A DNA stretch of 64,000 bases from Campylobacter sp. RM16192 (lineage in GTDB: Bacteria; Campylobacterota; Campylobacteria; Campylobacterales; Campylobacteraceae), in the NCBI RefSeq assembly GCF_004803855.2, contig NZ_CP012552.1:1612001-1676000 (forward strand), in the 5' to 3' direction. The notes beneath the pieces are model-generated. The model was not told where the DNA came from. It did no database searches and saw only the letters and a list, made by a program, of their open reading frames with translations. The number at the start of each line of letters is the position of its first letter. The first letter of the stretch is position 1. Both the position numbers and the translations under genes were made by a program. Below are positions 28,471-39,210 of this stretch, piece after piece.

Positions 28471-29497
28471 TTGTTAGTTGTTGCAAAAGTCCTATCTCTT
28501 CTAAGGCCTTACCAGTTCCTCTTGCAACAGCCATTAGCGGCTCATCGGCCACGAACACAGGAAGCTTCACTATATCAGATAGATATTTATCAAGTCCTCT
28601 TATCAGAGCTCCACCACCTGTTAAAACCACTCCATTTTCTACAATATCTCCGGCAAGATCTGGCGGCATCATTTCAAGCACTGTTTTTAAGGCGTCAGCT
28701 ATCTCTTTAAGAGGCTCTCTCATCGCCTCTCGCACATCTTCACTAGTTAGTTCTATCCTGCTTAAAAGTCCGCTTACTTGATCGCGCCCTTTGACTACGA
28801 TAGTAAGCTCTTGAGGAAGCTGTATAGCAGAGCCTACTTGGATCTTTATATCCTCTCCAGCTCTTTCGCCTATTAAAAGGTTGTATTTTTCTTTTATGTA
28901 GTTTACTATGCTCATATCAATCTTATCGCCAGCAGTTCGAATTGATTTACTGATAACCAGACCTCCTAAGGAGACAACTCCTATCTCAGTAGTTCCTCCG
29001 CCGATATCTACAACCAAATTTCCTTGCGGCTCACGAACCGGCAAATTTGCTCCAATTGCCGCAGCCATAGGCTCTTCTATCAAAAACACCTCTCTAGCGC
29101 CCGCACTAAGTGCACTTTCTCGAACGGCTTTTCTCTCAACCTGAGTTAATCCATAAGGCACCGAAATAATAATACGCGGACGAATGAAGCTTTTACGTTT
29201 ATGTGTCTTTTCTATGAAGTATCTAATCATCTTTTCAGTCATATCAAAGTCAGCTATAACGCCGTCTCTCATCGGTCTTATAGCCTCTATATCGCCGGGA
29301 GTCTTACCTACCATCTCCTTGGCTTCATGTCCTACTGCTAGAATTTTTTGCTTACCGTATTTTTCACGTTGCACGGCAACTACTGAAGGCTCATTTATTA
29401 TAATGCCTTTATCTTTTACTAACACAAGAGTGTTTGCCGTGCCCAAATCTATACCCATATCACTTGAGAAAAATCCAATAATTTGATCTAAAATCAT
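28460..29497 (-). CDS. mreB: Actin-like rod-shape protein MreB
   Basis: A 345-residue bacterial actin that organises lateral wall synthesis. Typical segments are [11 protein letters not shown] (phosphate 1), [14 protein letters not shown] (phosphate 2) and [16 protein letters not shown] (adenosine). The ATG is preceded by AAAGG. The gene lies 15 bases after clpX and overlaps mreC. The cluster clpX-mreB-mreC-carB matches C. jejuni as I recall it. Confidence 0.98.
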   Translation of the reverse strand: MILDQIIGFFSSDMGIDLGTANTLVLVKDKGIIINEPSVVAVQREKYGKQKILAVGHEAKEMVGKTPGDIEAIRPMRDGVIADFDMTEKMIRYFIEKTHKRKSFIRPRIIISVPYGLTQVERKAVRESALSAGAREVFLIEEPMAAAIGANLPVREPQGNLVVDIGGGTTEIGVVSLGGLVISKSIRTAGDKIDMSIVNYIKEKYNLLIGERAGEDIKIQVGSAIQLPQELTIVVKGRDQVSGLLSRIELTSEDVREAMREPLKEIADALKTVLEMMPPDLAGDIVENGVVLTGGGALIRGLDKYLSDIVKLPVFVADEPLMAVARGTGKALEEIGLLQQLTNEE

Positions 29498-29512
29498 CTT
29501 TTACCTTTTATA

Positions 29513-30745
29513 TTATGCGCTTAGTTTGTTTTGCTTTACTAAAATTGGCTTAGCGCCGCCGCTTACAACATCTTTTGTGATCACTACCTCATATCCGCCA
29601 AGCTCCGGTAGCTCATACATAATATCTATCATTACCTCTTCCATTATGCTTCTAAGCCCTCTTGCGCCCGTCTTTCGCTCGATCGCAAGTCTAGCAACCT
29701 CTCTTAGCGCCTCATCGTCAAATTTAAGCGTCGCTTTATCTATCGCAAATAGCTTTTGATACTGCTTTAAGATCGCGTTTTTCGGCTCGGTAAGAATTCT
29801 CACCATATCATCTTCGGTAATCTCATTTAGCGTAGCTACGACGTGAAGCCTTCCGATAAGCTCAGGTATAAGTCCAAAATGCACCAGATCATCAGGCTCA
29901 AGTAGCTGAAGTAAATTTGACCTCTCATCTTTACTGCGCTTGTCTTGGTTAAATCCAAGCACGTTTTTACCGATGCGTCTTTCCACGATATCGCTAAGTC
30001 CGTCAAACGCCCCGCCACAAACAAACAAAATGTTTGAAGTATCTATCTGGATAAAGTCTTGGTTTGGATGCTTTCTTCCGCCTTTTGGAGGGATATTTAC
30101 GACACTTCCTTCGATTATCTTAAGAAGCGCTTGCTGTACGCCCTCGCCTGAAACATCGCGCGTTATCGAGCGGTTTTCACTCATCCTTGCTATCTTATCG
30201 ATCTCATCTACAAATACAATGCCCTGTTCGGCTCTTTTCACATCGCCATCAGCCGCCTGAAGCAAGCGAGTTAGGATGTTTTCCACGTCTTCGCCTACGT
30301 ATCCAGCCTCAGTTAGACTTGTCGCGTCACAAATGGCTATAGGCACATCAAGAAACCTAGACAAAGTTTGAGCCATTAGCGTTTTACCGCTTCCAGTAGG
30401 TCCTACAAGCAAGATATTTGACTTTGAAATTTCGGTATCATCTTCGATCTCGCTTTGCTTAAAAATTCTCTTGTAGTGGTTATAAACTCCTACGCTAAAT
30501 ACCTTTTTTGCGGTATCTTGACCAACAACGTAGTTATCAAGTACCTCTTTTAGCTCTTTTGGAGTCAAATTTTTATAATCATGCTTTAAAATTTCTTCGT
30601 TTTTTTCAAGGCTGGTATCACCGTAAATCATATTGTAAGCGGCATTTATGCAGTATTCGCATATGAAAGCATGCCCGTCTATATCAGATAGCAGCCTTCT
30701 GTCGCTTGACTCGACTTCGCCGCAAAAATTACACTTTTTTGCCAT
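29513..30745 (-). CDS. clpX: ATP-dependent Clp protease ATPase subunit ClpX
   Basis: A 410-residue AAA+ unfoldase that feeds ClpP. The N-terminal Zn domain begins [12 protein letters not shown] and continues to CEYC. Walker A is [12 protein letters not shown], Walker [13 protein letters not shown], and the IGF-type ClpP loop corresponds to KNVLGF. An upstream in-frame TTG/ATG extension was rejected: the ATG at 30743-30745 has AAAGGA in front and overlaps the lpxA stop by one base (TAATG). Confidence 0.98.
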   Translation of the reverse strand: MAKKCNFCGEVESSDRRLLSDIDGHAFICEYCINAAYNMIYGDTSLEKNEEILKHDYKNLTPKELKEVLDNYVVGQDTAKKVFSVGVYNHYKRIFKQSEIEDDTEISKSNILLVGPTGSGKTLMAQTLSRFLDVPIAICDATSLTEAGYVGEDVENILTRLLQAADGDVKRAEQGIVFVDEIDKIARMSENRSITRDVSGEGVQQALLKIIEGSVVNIPPKGGRKHPNQDFIQIDTSNILFVCGGAFDGLSDIVERRIGKNVLGFNQDKRSKDERSNLLQLLEPDDLVHFGLIPELIGRLHVVATLNEITEDDMVRILTEPKNAILKQYQKLFAIDKATLKFDDEALREVARLAIERKTGARGLRSIMEEVMIDIMYELPELGGYEVVITKDVVSGGAKPILVKQNKLSA

Positions 30746-31533
30746 TATTCTCTTCCTTTTGCAAGCGGAATTCCCCGCGTCGTGCTTAGTATAAATTCGC
30801 ACATTTTTTTTACATTTTCGTTATTTTGAGTTTTCAAAAGCTCGCCCGCAGCCTCTTTTAACCCGCCTTCGTGTCTAAATAAAAATTTATACGCTCTGTT
30901 TATCTCTTCAACATTTTCTTTATCAAATCTTCTGCGAATTCCAACCAAATTTAGCCCTCTTATATAGGCTCTGTTGCCCTCGGCCAAGCAAAACGGCACC
31001 ACATCTTGGCTAAGCGCGCTTGCACCTGCTATCATGCAACTTTCGCCGATTCGCACGAACTGATGCACCGGAGTTAGTCCGCCAACCACGGCGAAATCTC
31101 CCATCTCAACGTGTCCTGCCAATGTTGCGTTGTTTGCTAAAATTACGTTATTGCCGATTATACAGTCATGCGCTATGTGACAATACGCCATGATAAAGGC
31201 ACTGTCGCCGATTCTAGTTAGCCCATCGCCCTTATGCGTGCCTGAATTTATGGTGCAAAATTCGCGGATTGTAGCGTTTTTACCTATTCGCACACCGGTA
31301 TCGCTTTCAGGCTTATAGCTGATATCTTGAGGTATATCGCCCACGATCGCGTAGCTATAAATTTTACTAAAATCGCCTATATGCGTATCACCAACGATCC
31401 TAGCTCCTTGCTTAACAAGCACGCCGTTACCAAGCACCACGTCTTTTCCGACATAGGCATAGGCTTCGATTATCGCGTCTTTGCCGATCTTAGCGCCGTC
31501 TTCTACGACTGCTGTTTTATGGATATTTTTCAT
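30745..31533 (-). CDS. lpxA: UDP-N-acetylglucosamine acyltransferase LpxA
   Basis: A 262-residue left-handed beta-helix acyltransferase that starts lipid A synthesis. Hexapeptide repeats run from residue 2 to about 190 ([16 protein letters not shown] onward); the catalytic His is in the [11 protein letters not shown] stretch. The start was put at ATG 31531-31533, [13 protein letters not shown], because the longer TTG-initiated reading has no ribosome-binding site. It follows fabZ, with which it is paired in many Gram-negative genomes. Confidence 0.96.
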   Translation of the reverse strand: MKNIHKTAVVEDGAKIGKDAIIEAYAYVGKDVVLGNGVLVKQGARIVGDTHIGDFSKIYSYAIVGDIPQDISYKPESDTGVRIGKNATIREFCTINSGTHKGDGLTRIGDSAFIMAYCHIAHDCIIGNNVILANNATLAGHVEMGDFAVVGGLTPVHQFVRIGESCMIAGASALSQDVVPFCLAEGNRAYIRGLNLVGIRRRFDKENVEEINRAYKFLFRHEGGLKEAAGELLKTQNNENVKKMCEFILSTTRGIPLAKGRE

Positions 31534-31560
31534 CAAATTTTGCCTATTTATCAACTTTTC

Positions 31561-32007
31561 TTACTTATCAACTATCATCGCTTTTAGCTCGGCTTCGCAA
31601 GCAAGCACTCCATCCACATAAGCCTTGCCGTCAAGAACCCAGATATTTCCTTTGTGTTTTAGCACTTCAAGGCGGTACTCTAGCCTGTCGCCAGGGCGGA
31701 TCGGATGGCGAAATTTAGCCCTATCTATGCTCATAAAATAGACAACTTTATTTTCAATGCCCGCCTGATGTTCATCACTCATGCTCTTAAATGCGAGCAC
31801 TCCGCCGGCTTGAGCCATACCCTCGATAATCATAACGCCCGGATATATCGGATGATCTGGAAAATGTCCTTGAAAGACCGGTTCGCCGATGGTTACGTTT
31901 TTGTAAGCTACGATGTGCTTTGCCGGCTCGATCTCTACGACTCTATCGATGAGCAAAAAAGGATATCTGTGCGGGAGGATTTTTTGAATTTGCATTATAT
32001 CTATCAC
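31561..32007 (-). CDS. fabZ: 3-hydroxyacyl-ACP dehydratase FabZ
   Basis: A 148-residue hot-dog-fold dehydratase of fatty acid synthesis. [13 protein letters not shown] contains the catalytic His, and [21 protein letters not shown] the catalytic Glu. It begins at GTG 32005-32007 with AAGG placed 7 bases before it. It heads the minus-strand run fabZ-lpxA-clpX-mreB-mreC-carB, with a long non-coding gap in front. Confidence 0.97.
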   Translation of the reverse strand: MIDIMQIQKILPHRYPFLLIDRVVEIEPAKHIVAYKNVTIGEPVFQGHFPDHPIYPGVMIIEGMAQAGGVLAFKSMSDEHQAGIENKVVYFMSIDRAKFRHPIRPGDRLEYRLEVLKHKGNIWVLDGKAYVDGVLACEAELKAMIVDK

Positions 32008-32558
32008 TGCTAAGCCTTAATTATTAAAATATAGACCCGATTTTAGCTAATTTTTGCTAAGAGAAAGATTATTATTTAAAATTTAATTAAGACTTTGATA
32101 AAAATCATTTTTTTGACTATAAAAATATAATAAGAAGAATTAATTTTACTAAGCTATTTTAACTACAAAACCTTATTGCAACTTATAGCATTTTTTCAAA
32201 GAATAATTTTTTATACTATATTTAAATTTTTTTAGCAAAAAACTTGTAAAATTAAAATAAAAATTAAAACAAAGCAGTAAATGGGTCAATAAATAATTTA
32301 AATATTATTACAAAATAATATCAGATATTAATAATTCATTTGTATTATAGTATAATAATCAAACTCTAAAATATCAAAAAATTGTCAAAAAAATAACTTG
32401 ATATTTAAAAATTTATTGTGAGTTTACACTTAATAAAATATGTTACTTGATTTAAAATGCTAAAATTCATAACATCTAAGAAAATATATACATTATATTT
32501 CCAAGATATGAGTTTTTAAAGTTATAGTAAAATTTTATTTGATCATCGGAAATAATCA
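32008..32558. other. 551-base A/T-rich divergent gap
   Basis: No open reading frame with a ribosome-binding site was found on either strand. The stretch is extremely A/T-rich, richer than the housekeeping genes on its left. It must hold the promoters for fabZ (minus; a possible TATATT about 35 bases before the GTG) and for the glycan island (plus). Nothing resembling a tRNA or transposon end was seen. Confidence 0.6.
32523..32528 (+). promoter_or_regulatory. Putative -10 box for the glycosyltransferase island
   Basis: TATAGT, 30 bases before the GT9 start codon, with a GGA ribosome-binding site at about 32548-32550. In such A/T-rich sequence chance matches are common. Confidence 0.3.
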
Positions 32559-33671
32559 ATGGATAATAAAAAGCAACTTAAAATTTTAATTATGAAATTT
32601 AGACACATAGGTGATGTTTTATTAACTACTCCTATTTTAACAAATTTAAGACATTATTTTCCAGATGCCATTATAGATTTTGCGCTGAACAAAGGTTGTG
32701 AAGCTATGATAGAAGGCAATCCCAATATTAGAAAAATACATATTTATGACAGACAGAAAGTTCAAAATTCAAGCTTTCTAAAAAAAATAATAACTGAACT
32801 AAGATATGCAAATACTATAAAAAAAGAAAATTACGACATTGCAATTCAAACAACCGAAGGTGACCGCGGTATAATAATAGCCAAATATGCCAAAATAAAA
32901 AGAATAGTTGGATATGAAGGAAAAAATAAGATATTAAACAGGCTAATAACAGATATAGTTCCCATGTCAAAAAATCCGAAACATATGGTCGAAACGAATT
33001 TAGACTCATTGAGGACTATTGGAATAGAACCAATATGTAAAAAAGTTATGCTATACTCAAATAAAGATCCAATATCCCATCTTCAACTACCAAAGACCTT
33101 TGCACATATGCATCTAACCAGCAGATGGATGTTTAAATGTGCTAAAGATGAGCTTATGGCAGAAATTATAGATTTTTGTCAAGATGAGCTTAAAGTAAAA
33201 GTAGTAATAACAAGCGATAAAAATGAAATAGAATTAAAAAAGCTTGATGAAGTAGTTAACCTCTGTAAAACCAAACCTATAAATTTAGGTGGTCAAATTA
33301 ACCTTAAGCAAGTTGCAGCACTCAGCAAAATTTCTGCTCTTTATATTGGTGTAGACACTGCTATTATGCATATGGCAGCTGCAAACAATACACCTTGCAT
33401 AGCTCTTTTTGGTCCAAGCAACGCACAAATTTGGGGACCTTGGGATAACGATATTTGCCAAAACTATTTAAACCACAGAGGAAATCAAGGTATAGGTAAA
33501 CATTTTGTATTTCAAAAAGATTGGGAATGTATATCATGCCAAAAAGCAGGCTGTCAGGACTCAAGGATAAGTAGATGTTTAATTGAATTTAGCAAAGAAG
33601 AAATATTAGAAATAAAAGATAAGATAAGAGAAAAGATAGATGAATATACTATACACAGAAACACTTTATAA
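32559..33671 (+). CDS. GT9-family heptosyltransferase-like glycosyltransferase
   Basis: A 370-residue ADP-heptose:LPS heptosyltransferase-family (GT9) protein. It starts LKILIMKFRHIGDVLLTTPIL, the typical first strand and loop. Mid-protein PKTFAHMHLTSRWMFKCA resembles the W-K motif of WaaQ-type enzymes, and YIGVDTAIMHMAAANNTPCIALFGPS is the nucleotide-sugar-binding end. Cysteine-rich WECISCQKAGCQ near the C-terminus is typical of the family. It probably extends the lipo-oligosaccharide core. Its end overlaps the GT4 gene by 32 bases. Confidence 0.85.
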   Translation: MDNKKQLKILIMKFRHIGDVLLTTPILTNLRHYFPDAIIDFALNKGCEAMIEGNPNIRKIHIYDRQKVQNSSFLKKIITELRYANTIKKENYDIAIQTTEGDRGIIIAKYAKIKRIVGYEGKNKILNRLITDIVPMSKNPKHMVETNLDSLRTIGIEPICKKVMLYSNKDPISHLQLPKTFAHMHLTSRWMFKCAKDELMAEIIDFCQDELKVKVVITSDKNEIELKKLDEVVNLCKTKPINLGGQINLKQVAALSKISALYIGVDTAIMHMAAANNTPCIALFGPSNAQIWGPWDNDICQNYLNHRGNQGIGKHFVFQKDWECISCQKAGCQDSRISRCLIEFSKEEILEIKDKIREKIDEYTIHRNTL

Positions 33672-34716
33672 TTGGGGTGGGCAACAAAATAAAGTGATAA
33701 ACGAGATGATTTTTGCTCGCGAACTTGGACATAATGTAATGCTATTTTGCAATCCAAATTCACAAATTTCAGAAGTTGCCAAAGAAAAAGGATTTGAAGT
33801 TTTAGAATTTAAGATGAGCAAAACAAATTATCATAAAAGTGTACCAAGATTGTGTAAGATAATAAAAGAAAAAAACATAAATTTAGTTATAACAAATGGC
33901 TCAACAGACAGCTGGGTAGGAGCTATGGCAGGAGTGTTTTATCGCAATAAAGGAGTTAAATTTGCTAGAGAAAGGCATAATCAATTCCCAATTAGAGGAG
34001 TAGCTAGTAAATTTATGCATAAAAAATTATTTGATAAAATAATATCAGTAAGTCCATCTGTAAGTGAATACCTAAAAGATATAGGCGTAGCAGAAGATAA
34101 GATTTTTTATATGCCTACAACTGTTGATTTTAAAAATTTAAATAATTCAAATTCTACTTTTAAACAAGAATTTAATATACCAAAAGAAGCGATAACTGTT
34201 GGGATGTTTTCTGCACTTTATAGAAAAAAAGGGGTTTACGAATTTGCTAATTCACTTAAAAAAGTAATAAATGAAAACAAAAATGTTTGGGGAATTTTTG
34301 GTGGAGATATCAGAAGTGATATTAAAGAAGAAATTTATTCTATTTTTGATAACAGTTTAAAAAATAGAATTATTTTTACTGGTTTTAGAAAAGATATTGC
34401 AAATGTTATTAAAGGTATTGATATTTTTGTTTTCCCATCACACACAGAAGGTTTACCTACTGCGCTTCTTGAAGCTATGGCACTATCTAGACCCGTAGTA
34501 GCATTTGATATAAAACCTATGAATTTATTACTAAGAGAAAGGGGAATTTGTGTAGATTTTTTAGATATACAAAAACTTGCAGAAGCAATAATTTTATATA
34601 TAAAAGATAAACATAAAAGAGATACAGATGGAAAGAACGCAGCAGAATTTGTATCACAAAATTATGACACACAAATAGCAAAAAACAACACAAAGATTTT
34701 CCTGGAGCGACTATGA
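33640..34716 (+). CDS. GT4-family glycosyltransferase
   Basis: A 358-residue GT-B glycosyltransferase. The N-terminus MNILYTETLYNWGGQQ matches group-1 enzymes that build LPS or exopolysaccharide. The C-terminal sugar-nucleotide motif is HTEGLPTALLEAMALSRPVVAFD (E-x7-E). RHNQFPIRGVASKFMHKKLFDKIISVS is a GT4 linker segment. The 32-base overlap with GT9 and the 4-base overlap with the deacetylase indicate one transcript. The donor sugar and acceptor are unknown. Confidence 0.85.
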   Translation: MNILYTETLYNWGGQQNKVINEMIFARELGHNVMLFCNPNSQISEVAKEKGFEVLEFKMSKTNYHKSVPRLCKIIKEKNINLVITNGSTDSWVGAMAGVFYRNKGVKFARERHNQFPIRGVASKFMHKKLFDKIISVSPSVSEYLKDIGVAEDKIFYMPTTVDFKNLNNSNSTFKQEFNIPKEAITVGMFSALYRKKGVYEFANSLKKVINENKNVWGIFGGDIRSDIKEEIYSIFDNSLKNRIIFTGFRKDIANVIKGIDIFVFPSHTEGLPTALLEAMALSRPVVAFDIKPMNLLLRERGICVDFLDIQKLAEAIILYIKDKHKRDTDGKNAAEFVSQNYDTQIAKNNTKIFLERL

Positions 34717-35510
34717 CAAGACCTCTTTGCATACTAACCATGCATCATTGCTCACCTATAAAAGATGAGCTAACTATTTCGCCAGACACTTTAGAGAAAA
34801 CATTAAAGCAAATTTTGAATATGGGTTTTATATTTATAAATTACCAAAATTTCAAAGATATCTTATTCAATAGAAACCAATCAAAGCAAAAAAGTATTTT
34901 ACTAACCTTTGATGATGGATATTTTGATAATTATAAATATGCATTTCCAGTGTTAAAAAAACTTAAAATACCTGCGGTTTGTTTTCTAGTAACTGATAAT
35001 ATAAGTGATTTTAAACGTGAAGATTATAACTTTAGATTAAAACCGCATAAGGATATAGATTATGAAAAAGATATAGAACATTTTTTAAATTTAGATGAAA
35101 TTTATGAGATGAAAGAGAGCGGAATTTTTGAATTTGACAGTCATACAGCTACTCATTTTTCCTGCAAAAGCAATAATGAAGAGAGATTAAAAAATGAACT
35201 TAACAAATCGTATGAGAAGATCAAAAAAATATTTCCAGATAAAAAAGAGTTTGGTTTTTGCTGGCCAAAAGGGCATTTTAATAATATATCTATGAAGCTA
35301 ATCAAAGAGTCTAAATATGAATTTGCTTTTAGCGTACTTGATGGAGGATACTGTACTGGAGATGATAAATTTAAAATACGTCGAATAGATATCTCAAGTT
35401 TTAAAAACGAGAATGAGTATCTCTTTAGAATAAAGAAAAAACTAATAATTTACAGCACTCCAATTATTGGAAATTTATATTCAATTTTTAGAAACAAGAA
35501 ATTTACATAG
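34713..35510 (+). CDS. Polysaccharide deacetylase (CE4 family)
   Basis: A 265-residue NodB-fold protein. Motif 1 is LLTFDDGYFDN (metal Asp and catalytic Asp), motif 2 is FDSHTATHFSC with the H-x3-H pair, motif 3 is CWPKGHFN, and RRIDISSF follows. No signal peptide is evident, so it probably acts in the cytoplasm on a glycan precursor or is membrane-associated. It is the last gene of the island and overlaps GT4 by 4 bases; N-deacetylation of a core or capsule sugar is a reasonable guess. Confidence 0.82.
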   Translation: MTRPLCILTMHHCSPIKDELTISPDTLEKTLKQILNMGFIFINYQNFKDILFNRNQSKQKSILLTFDDGYFDNYKYAFPVLKKLKIPAVCFLVTDNISDFKREDYNFRLKPHKDIDYEKDIEHFLNLDEIYEMKESGIFEFDSHTATHFSCKSNNEERLKNELNKSYEKIKKIFPDKKEFGFCWPKGHFNNISMKLIKESKYEFAFSVLDGGYCTGDDKFKIRRIDISSFKNENEYLFRIKKKLIIYSTPIIGNLYSIFRNKKFT

Positions 35511-35825
35511 AACTTATTTGTCTGTTTACAAATAAATAAACACCAAAAATATTACTTTGAAAAATTCAAATCTAATAATAAAAAATATACATTTTAATCA
35601 TTAAACTCTACAAAAACACAATCTAAAATAAAATTAATAAATTAAATGAACTCTATACTATTATCAAGAATTCTAGCTGATGTTTTTATCAATCTTATTT
35701 TTATATTTTTTATAAATACTATATATGTATAAAGAAAAATTGATCGAGTAATCAAATAAATATATTAAAAATCCAAAATATATTTTAACTTTACATTTTA
35801 TATTATAATTTTTAAGACTATATAG
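35511..35825. other. 315-base A/T-rich gap after the glycan island
   Basis: No supported gene. The only open frame of note is 28 codons at 35646-35732 encoding a hydrophobic peptide, with no ribosome-binding site. Base composition continues that of the island rather than that of the queH gene on the other side. Confidence 0.55.
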
Positions 35826-36902
35826 TTACTTTTGAAAAACCAAAACCTCCCTGCTGTCGTTATAGGTTACGCTTTTGCCATAAATTTCATATCTGCCTGC
35901 TAAAATTTGATCAAGCACGATTATAGGATTCTGGCTAAAATCCCCACAAATTTCTCGTCTTAAATTTAGCTCAGCTTCCACGCTTAGCGGATTTTTGCAA
36001 AGCTCGCTAACGCTTGCGAATTTACACCCCGTAAGTTCGTTAAATTTAGCTAAACTCATCATCGTTACACCGTCTCTAAGCTCATCAAGCAAATTTTTTG
36101 CCTCATTTACGCTAAATTTCACGCTCGCACGCTTAAAATTTGAGTAGAGCAAAAAGTAGCTAGGCACAACTAATTTATCAAATTTCACATTTGCTCTAAG
36201 TAGGCGGTAGTTTAAAAAATACTTGCGCGAAAGATGAAATTTCACGCCCTTTTCTTCGCACTCTCGCACTTTTTTATAAAGCTCAAGCCGCTCTTCGATA
36301 CTGCCCGGCAAAACACGCCCATTTATCTCGCTTGCAAGCTCGCTTAACGGCAAATTTTGCGCTTCTCGCTGCTTGCTAAGCCCAAAGATGCACCCGCAGT
36401 AATTTTGATGATAGAGTTTGTCTTTTTTAGCCAGTTCAAACTGCTCGTTTGTGCCGCCATTTTTTCGGTAATCAACCGCCACAGCTTCAAGATTATAGCC
36501 CTCTACTGCCTCTTTAAGCGAAGCTTCAAGCTGGCTAAAATCCTTCTTTGGACTCATTAAAAGTGTCGTTGTAACCGACTTTTGTCCAAGCTCAATCGCC
36601 TTAGCAGCCGAGTTTCCAACGCGAAAATCAAAGCAGTATTTGCAGCGCTTGCCCTTTTCAGGCTCATCTTCAAGCCCTTTAGTTCCCGCAAGCCAGCTTT
36701 CATAGTCGTATTCGCCGCATAGAAGCTTAATACCCATCGCGTCGCACGAACGCTTAACGTCCTCGTAGCGCATCAAAAATTCGCTATACGGATGGATGTT
36801 TGGATCGTAAAAATAGCCGATCAGCTCCTCGTCCGGAAAATCCTCGCGCAAACGACGTAAAAAGTAGTGACTATCAACCGAACAGCAGATATGAACTAGC
36901 AA
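35826..36902 (-). CDS. queH: Epoxyqueuosine reductase QueH with C-terminal extension
   Basis: A 358-residue protein of the QueH (former DUF208) family, which reduces epoxyqueuosine to queuosine in tRNA. HICCSVDSH near residue 4 supplies the Cys-Cys pair; RCKYCFDFR and YCGCIFGLS give the other conserved cysteines. Typical QueH proteins have about 180-220 residues; here roughly 150 extra residues follow, with no recognised motif. The start is TTG 36900-36902 after a strong AAGGAG. queE and queD lie at 42.2-43.6 kb. Confidence 0.88.
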   Translation of the reverse strand: MLVHICCSVDSHYFLRRLREDFPDEELIGYFYDPNIHPYSEFLMRYEDVKRSCDAMGIKLLCGEYDYESWLAGTKGLEDEPEKGKRCKYCFDFRVGNSAAKAIELGQKSVTTTLLMSPKKDFSQLEASLKEAVEGYNLEAVAVDYRKNGGTNEQFELAKKDKLYHQNYCGCIFGLSKQREAQNLPLSELASEINGRVLPGSIEERLELYKKVRECEEKGVKFHLSRKYFLNYRLLRANVKFDKLVVPSYFLLYSNFKRASVKFSVNEAKNLLDELRDGVTMMSLAKFNELTGCKFASVSELCKNPLSVEAELNLRREICGDFSQNPIIVLDQILAGRYEIYGKSVTYNDSREVLVFQK

Positions 36903-36954
36903 ATTTCTCCTTTTTTATTGTTGTTTTATAGCAATTTTAGCTGCAAATTTTAAA

Positions 36955-37911
36955 TCAGCTCAAAAACTCTCTGATCTTAACTTCGCATTCACTGATAGAG
37001 CCGCTAAATTTCTCCTCAAATTGCGAGCAGTTAAAAGTGCGCTGACGCTTAGCAAGCTGAGCCGTATGTGTTGAAATCAGCTCAAAAAGCTCGCTTTCAT
37101 CGATCTTGCCTCTTAAAAACTCGCCGCACTCTTTAAGACCTATTGACTTAAGCGGTTTTGGCTCATCGGGATACTTCTCAAACAAAAATTTAGCCTCAGC
37201 CAAAAGCCCTTTTTCAAGCATATTTTCGGTGCGAATTTTTATGCGCTCACGCAAAATTTCCCTATCCCAAACTATCTCGAAAATCTTTAAATTTGAGATG
37301 ATAGGCTCATAAGTATTTTCTTGCAAATAAACACTTGGAGCGGTTGAAATTTGCAAGTTTTGCACCGCCTTACACTGCACGATTTTAATCAAATTTTCAA
37401 GCCCAAGCTCTTGGACGGGATTTTCGGTCTTTAAAATATGAACGTAAATTTCAAGCCATTTATTTAGCCTATATGTGTCATTTTGGCTAAATTTAGAAGC
37501 AAAAACGGGATCTATTTTGCTTGCAAATTCATGGATTTCAGCGTTACTAAGTCCGCTTTCAAGTCGCTCAAATTTTGGAGAAAGCCCTGAGATTAAGGAT
37601 TTTAGATAAAATCCGCTTCCACCTGTTATAAATAAATTTTTGCCGCTTTCTAAAGCAAATTCGCGAGCTTGTTTATAAATTTTAAAAAACATTCCCACGT
37701 CAAAATGCTCATTTGGATATATTAAATTTATCCCAAAATGTCTCACGCTGGCAAGCTCCACTTCGCTTGGCTTGGCACTTGCGATATTGATCTCTTTATA
37801 GACGCAAAGCGAATCAAGACTTAAGATAACGCCGTTAAATTCGCTTGCAAGCTTAAGTACAAGATCGGTCTTGCCGCTTGCCGTAGCACCGATTATAGCA
37901 AGCTCTTTCAA
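36955..37911 (-). CDS. miaA: tRNA dimethylallyltransferase MiaA
   Basis: A 318-residue enzyme that transfers a dimethylallyl group to A37 of UNN-reading tRNAs. The P-loop is [12 protein letters not shown] near residue 5; [33 protein letters not shown], and the C-terminal [10 protein letters not shown] segment are family marks. It starts at TTG 37909-37911, overlapping the FAD oxidoreductase stop by 4 bases. queH is 52 bases downstream, so two tRNA modification genes are neighbours. Confidence 0.95.
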   Translation of the reverse strand: MKELAIIGATASGKTDLVLKLASEFNGVILSLDSLCVYKEINIASAKPSEVELASVRHFGINLIYPNEHFDVGMFFKIYKQAREFALESGKNLFITGGSGFYLKSLISGLSPKFERLESGLSNAEIHEFASKIDPVFASKFSQNDTYRLNKWLEIYVHILKTENPVQELGLENLIKIVQCKAVQNLQISTAPSVYLQENTYEPIISNLKIFEIVWDREILRERIKIRTENMLEKGLLAEAKFLFEKYPDEPKPLKSIGLKECGEFLRGKIDESELFELISTHTAQLAKRQRTFNCSQFEEKFSGSISECEVKIREFLS

Positions 37912-39113
37912 TGGTAAAGTCCTGAAAAAAGCAATACATCATCACTATTTTGGTTTGAAGTATCGTTTTTTATCAAATTTATTAAGATTTTAGATACACA
38001 AGGAGCGAAAAGAGCTTCATTTAATCCAAAGCCAGCGATATAAGCTAAATTTTCATAGCTTTCATCTCGTCCAAAAATAGGGAGAGAATTTGGAGTCATG
38101 GCTACGTTGTAAGCTCTAAAAATAGGATTTTTAAGCTCAAAAAAAGAGCAAAAAGGCTTAAGTTTGGAAAGAGAAGCGTTGATATCCTCCATATTAATCT
38201 CGCTATCTACAGCTCCTAGCTTAGGTTTTGTAGATATGTTCACTTTTGAACCATTAGCCAAAACTCTCATAGATAGATCATCTATCAAAAGAGCGTTTTG
38301 AGGCTTTAAATCATTACTAGCGTCAAATGTAATATCGTAAATTTTAGCAGGCAAAATTTCAAAATTTATACCAAATTTTTTAGCCAACTCGACATTTGAT
38401 CCAATAGCTTGGATAAAATTTTTAGCCTCATATCTAGCCTTTAATCCCTTTGCAGCGATTATTGAGCCTCCACCTACTTCATAATCCATTATCTCATCTT
38501 CTATGAACTCTACTCTATTTTGCTTTAGGTAATTTTTCAAATTTTCATAGAGCTTTTGCGTATTAATTTTGGCGTTTTGATTTAAATTTATAGCACCTTT
38601 TAAATTTTGATTAACAAATCCAAAATCTTTTCTAGACTCATCTACGTTTAAAATCTCATAATCTTTATCGCCAAATTTTATCCTCTCAAGCGCCTTTTTA
38701 TAGCCTTGATTTTCAAAAAATAAAACAGTCGAATCTTCTCTTTTGAAGTCAAAATCTCCGATATCTAACTTTAAATTTTCATAAATCTCATAGCTTCTAA
38801 GGCCATATTTTTTGGTTAAAATTTGAAGTTTTTTACTAAAATTTTCACTATTTAACCCAAATTTTACAAGTTTACTTAATGCAGATTTTTCAAATAAATT
38901 TGTAAGAGAAAATCTTGTTTTTCCGGTTGCAAAATTTAAAAAAGATTGCAAAATGCCATGATTTATCTCGCTAAAAATATTTAAAGCTTCACTGCTGCTT
39001 GCGTTTAATCTCTCATTTTTTGACACAACGGCAACACTTAGAGAATTTTTAACGCACCAATATGCGCTAAAAAGCCCACTAAGCCCCTCGCCTACGATTA
39101 TCATATCTCTCAT
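37908..39113 (-). CDS. FAD-dependent oxidoreductase, possibly GlpB-like
   Basis: A 401-residue flavoprotein. The dinucleotide loop is [28 protein letters not shown] after the first beta-alpha-beta unit and [16 protein letters not shown] near the end resemble the anaerobic glycerol-3-phosphate dehydrogenase subunit GlpB. No glpA or glpC is visible. The long upstream reading (to 39554) was rejected: it overlaps the divergent mqnP gene, while ATG 39111-39113 has AAAGGA ahead of it. The function remains uncertain. Confidence 0.72.
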   Translation of the reverse strand: MRDMIIVGEGLSGLFSAYWCVKNSLSVAVVSKNERLNASSSEALNIFSEINHGILQSFLNFATGKTRFSLTNLFEKSALSKLVKFGLNSENFSKKLQILTKKYGLRSYEIYENLKLDIGDFDFKREDSTVLFFENQGYKKALERIKFGDKDYEILNVDESRKDFGFVNQNLKGAINLNQNAKINTQKLYENLKNYLKQNRVEFIEDEIMDYEVGGGSIIAAKGLKARYEAKNFIQAIGSNVELAKKFGINFEILPAKIYDITFDASNDLKPQNALLIDDLSMRVLANGSKVNISTKPKLGAVDSEINMEDINASLSKLKPFCSFFELKNPIFRAYNVAMTPNSLPIFGRDESYENLAYIAGFGLNEALFAPCVSKILINLIKNDTSNQNSDDVLLFSGLYH

Positions 39114-39210
39114 AATTATTTTCCTTTTGCTTTGCGGATGTTCTAATTTTAGCAAATTTTCGTAATTTAAGATAAAATATACCCAAAACTTAAAATTTAC
39201 GGAAAATTTA

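Noticed and set aside
30746-30802. N-terminal extension of ClpX
   Set aside because: It overlaps lpxA, and the Zn-domain start MAKKCNFCG at 30745 with its ribosome-binding site is the family start.
32008-32558. tRNA gene, CRISPR array or insertion-sequence end in the long gap
   Set aside because: No cloverleaf, no regularly spaced direct repeats, and no terminal inverted repeats with a transposase were found.
35646-35732. A 28-codon hydrophobic peptide
   Set aside because: There is no ribosome-binding site and the sequence is simple A/T-rich DNA where hydrophobic codons occur by chance; not enough to call a gene.
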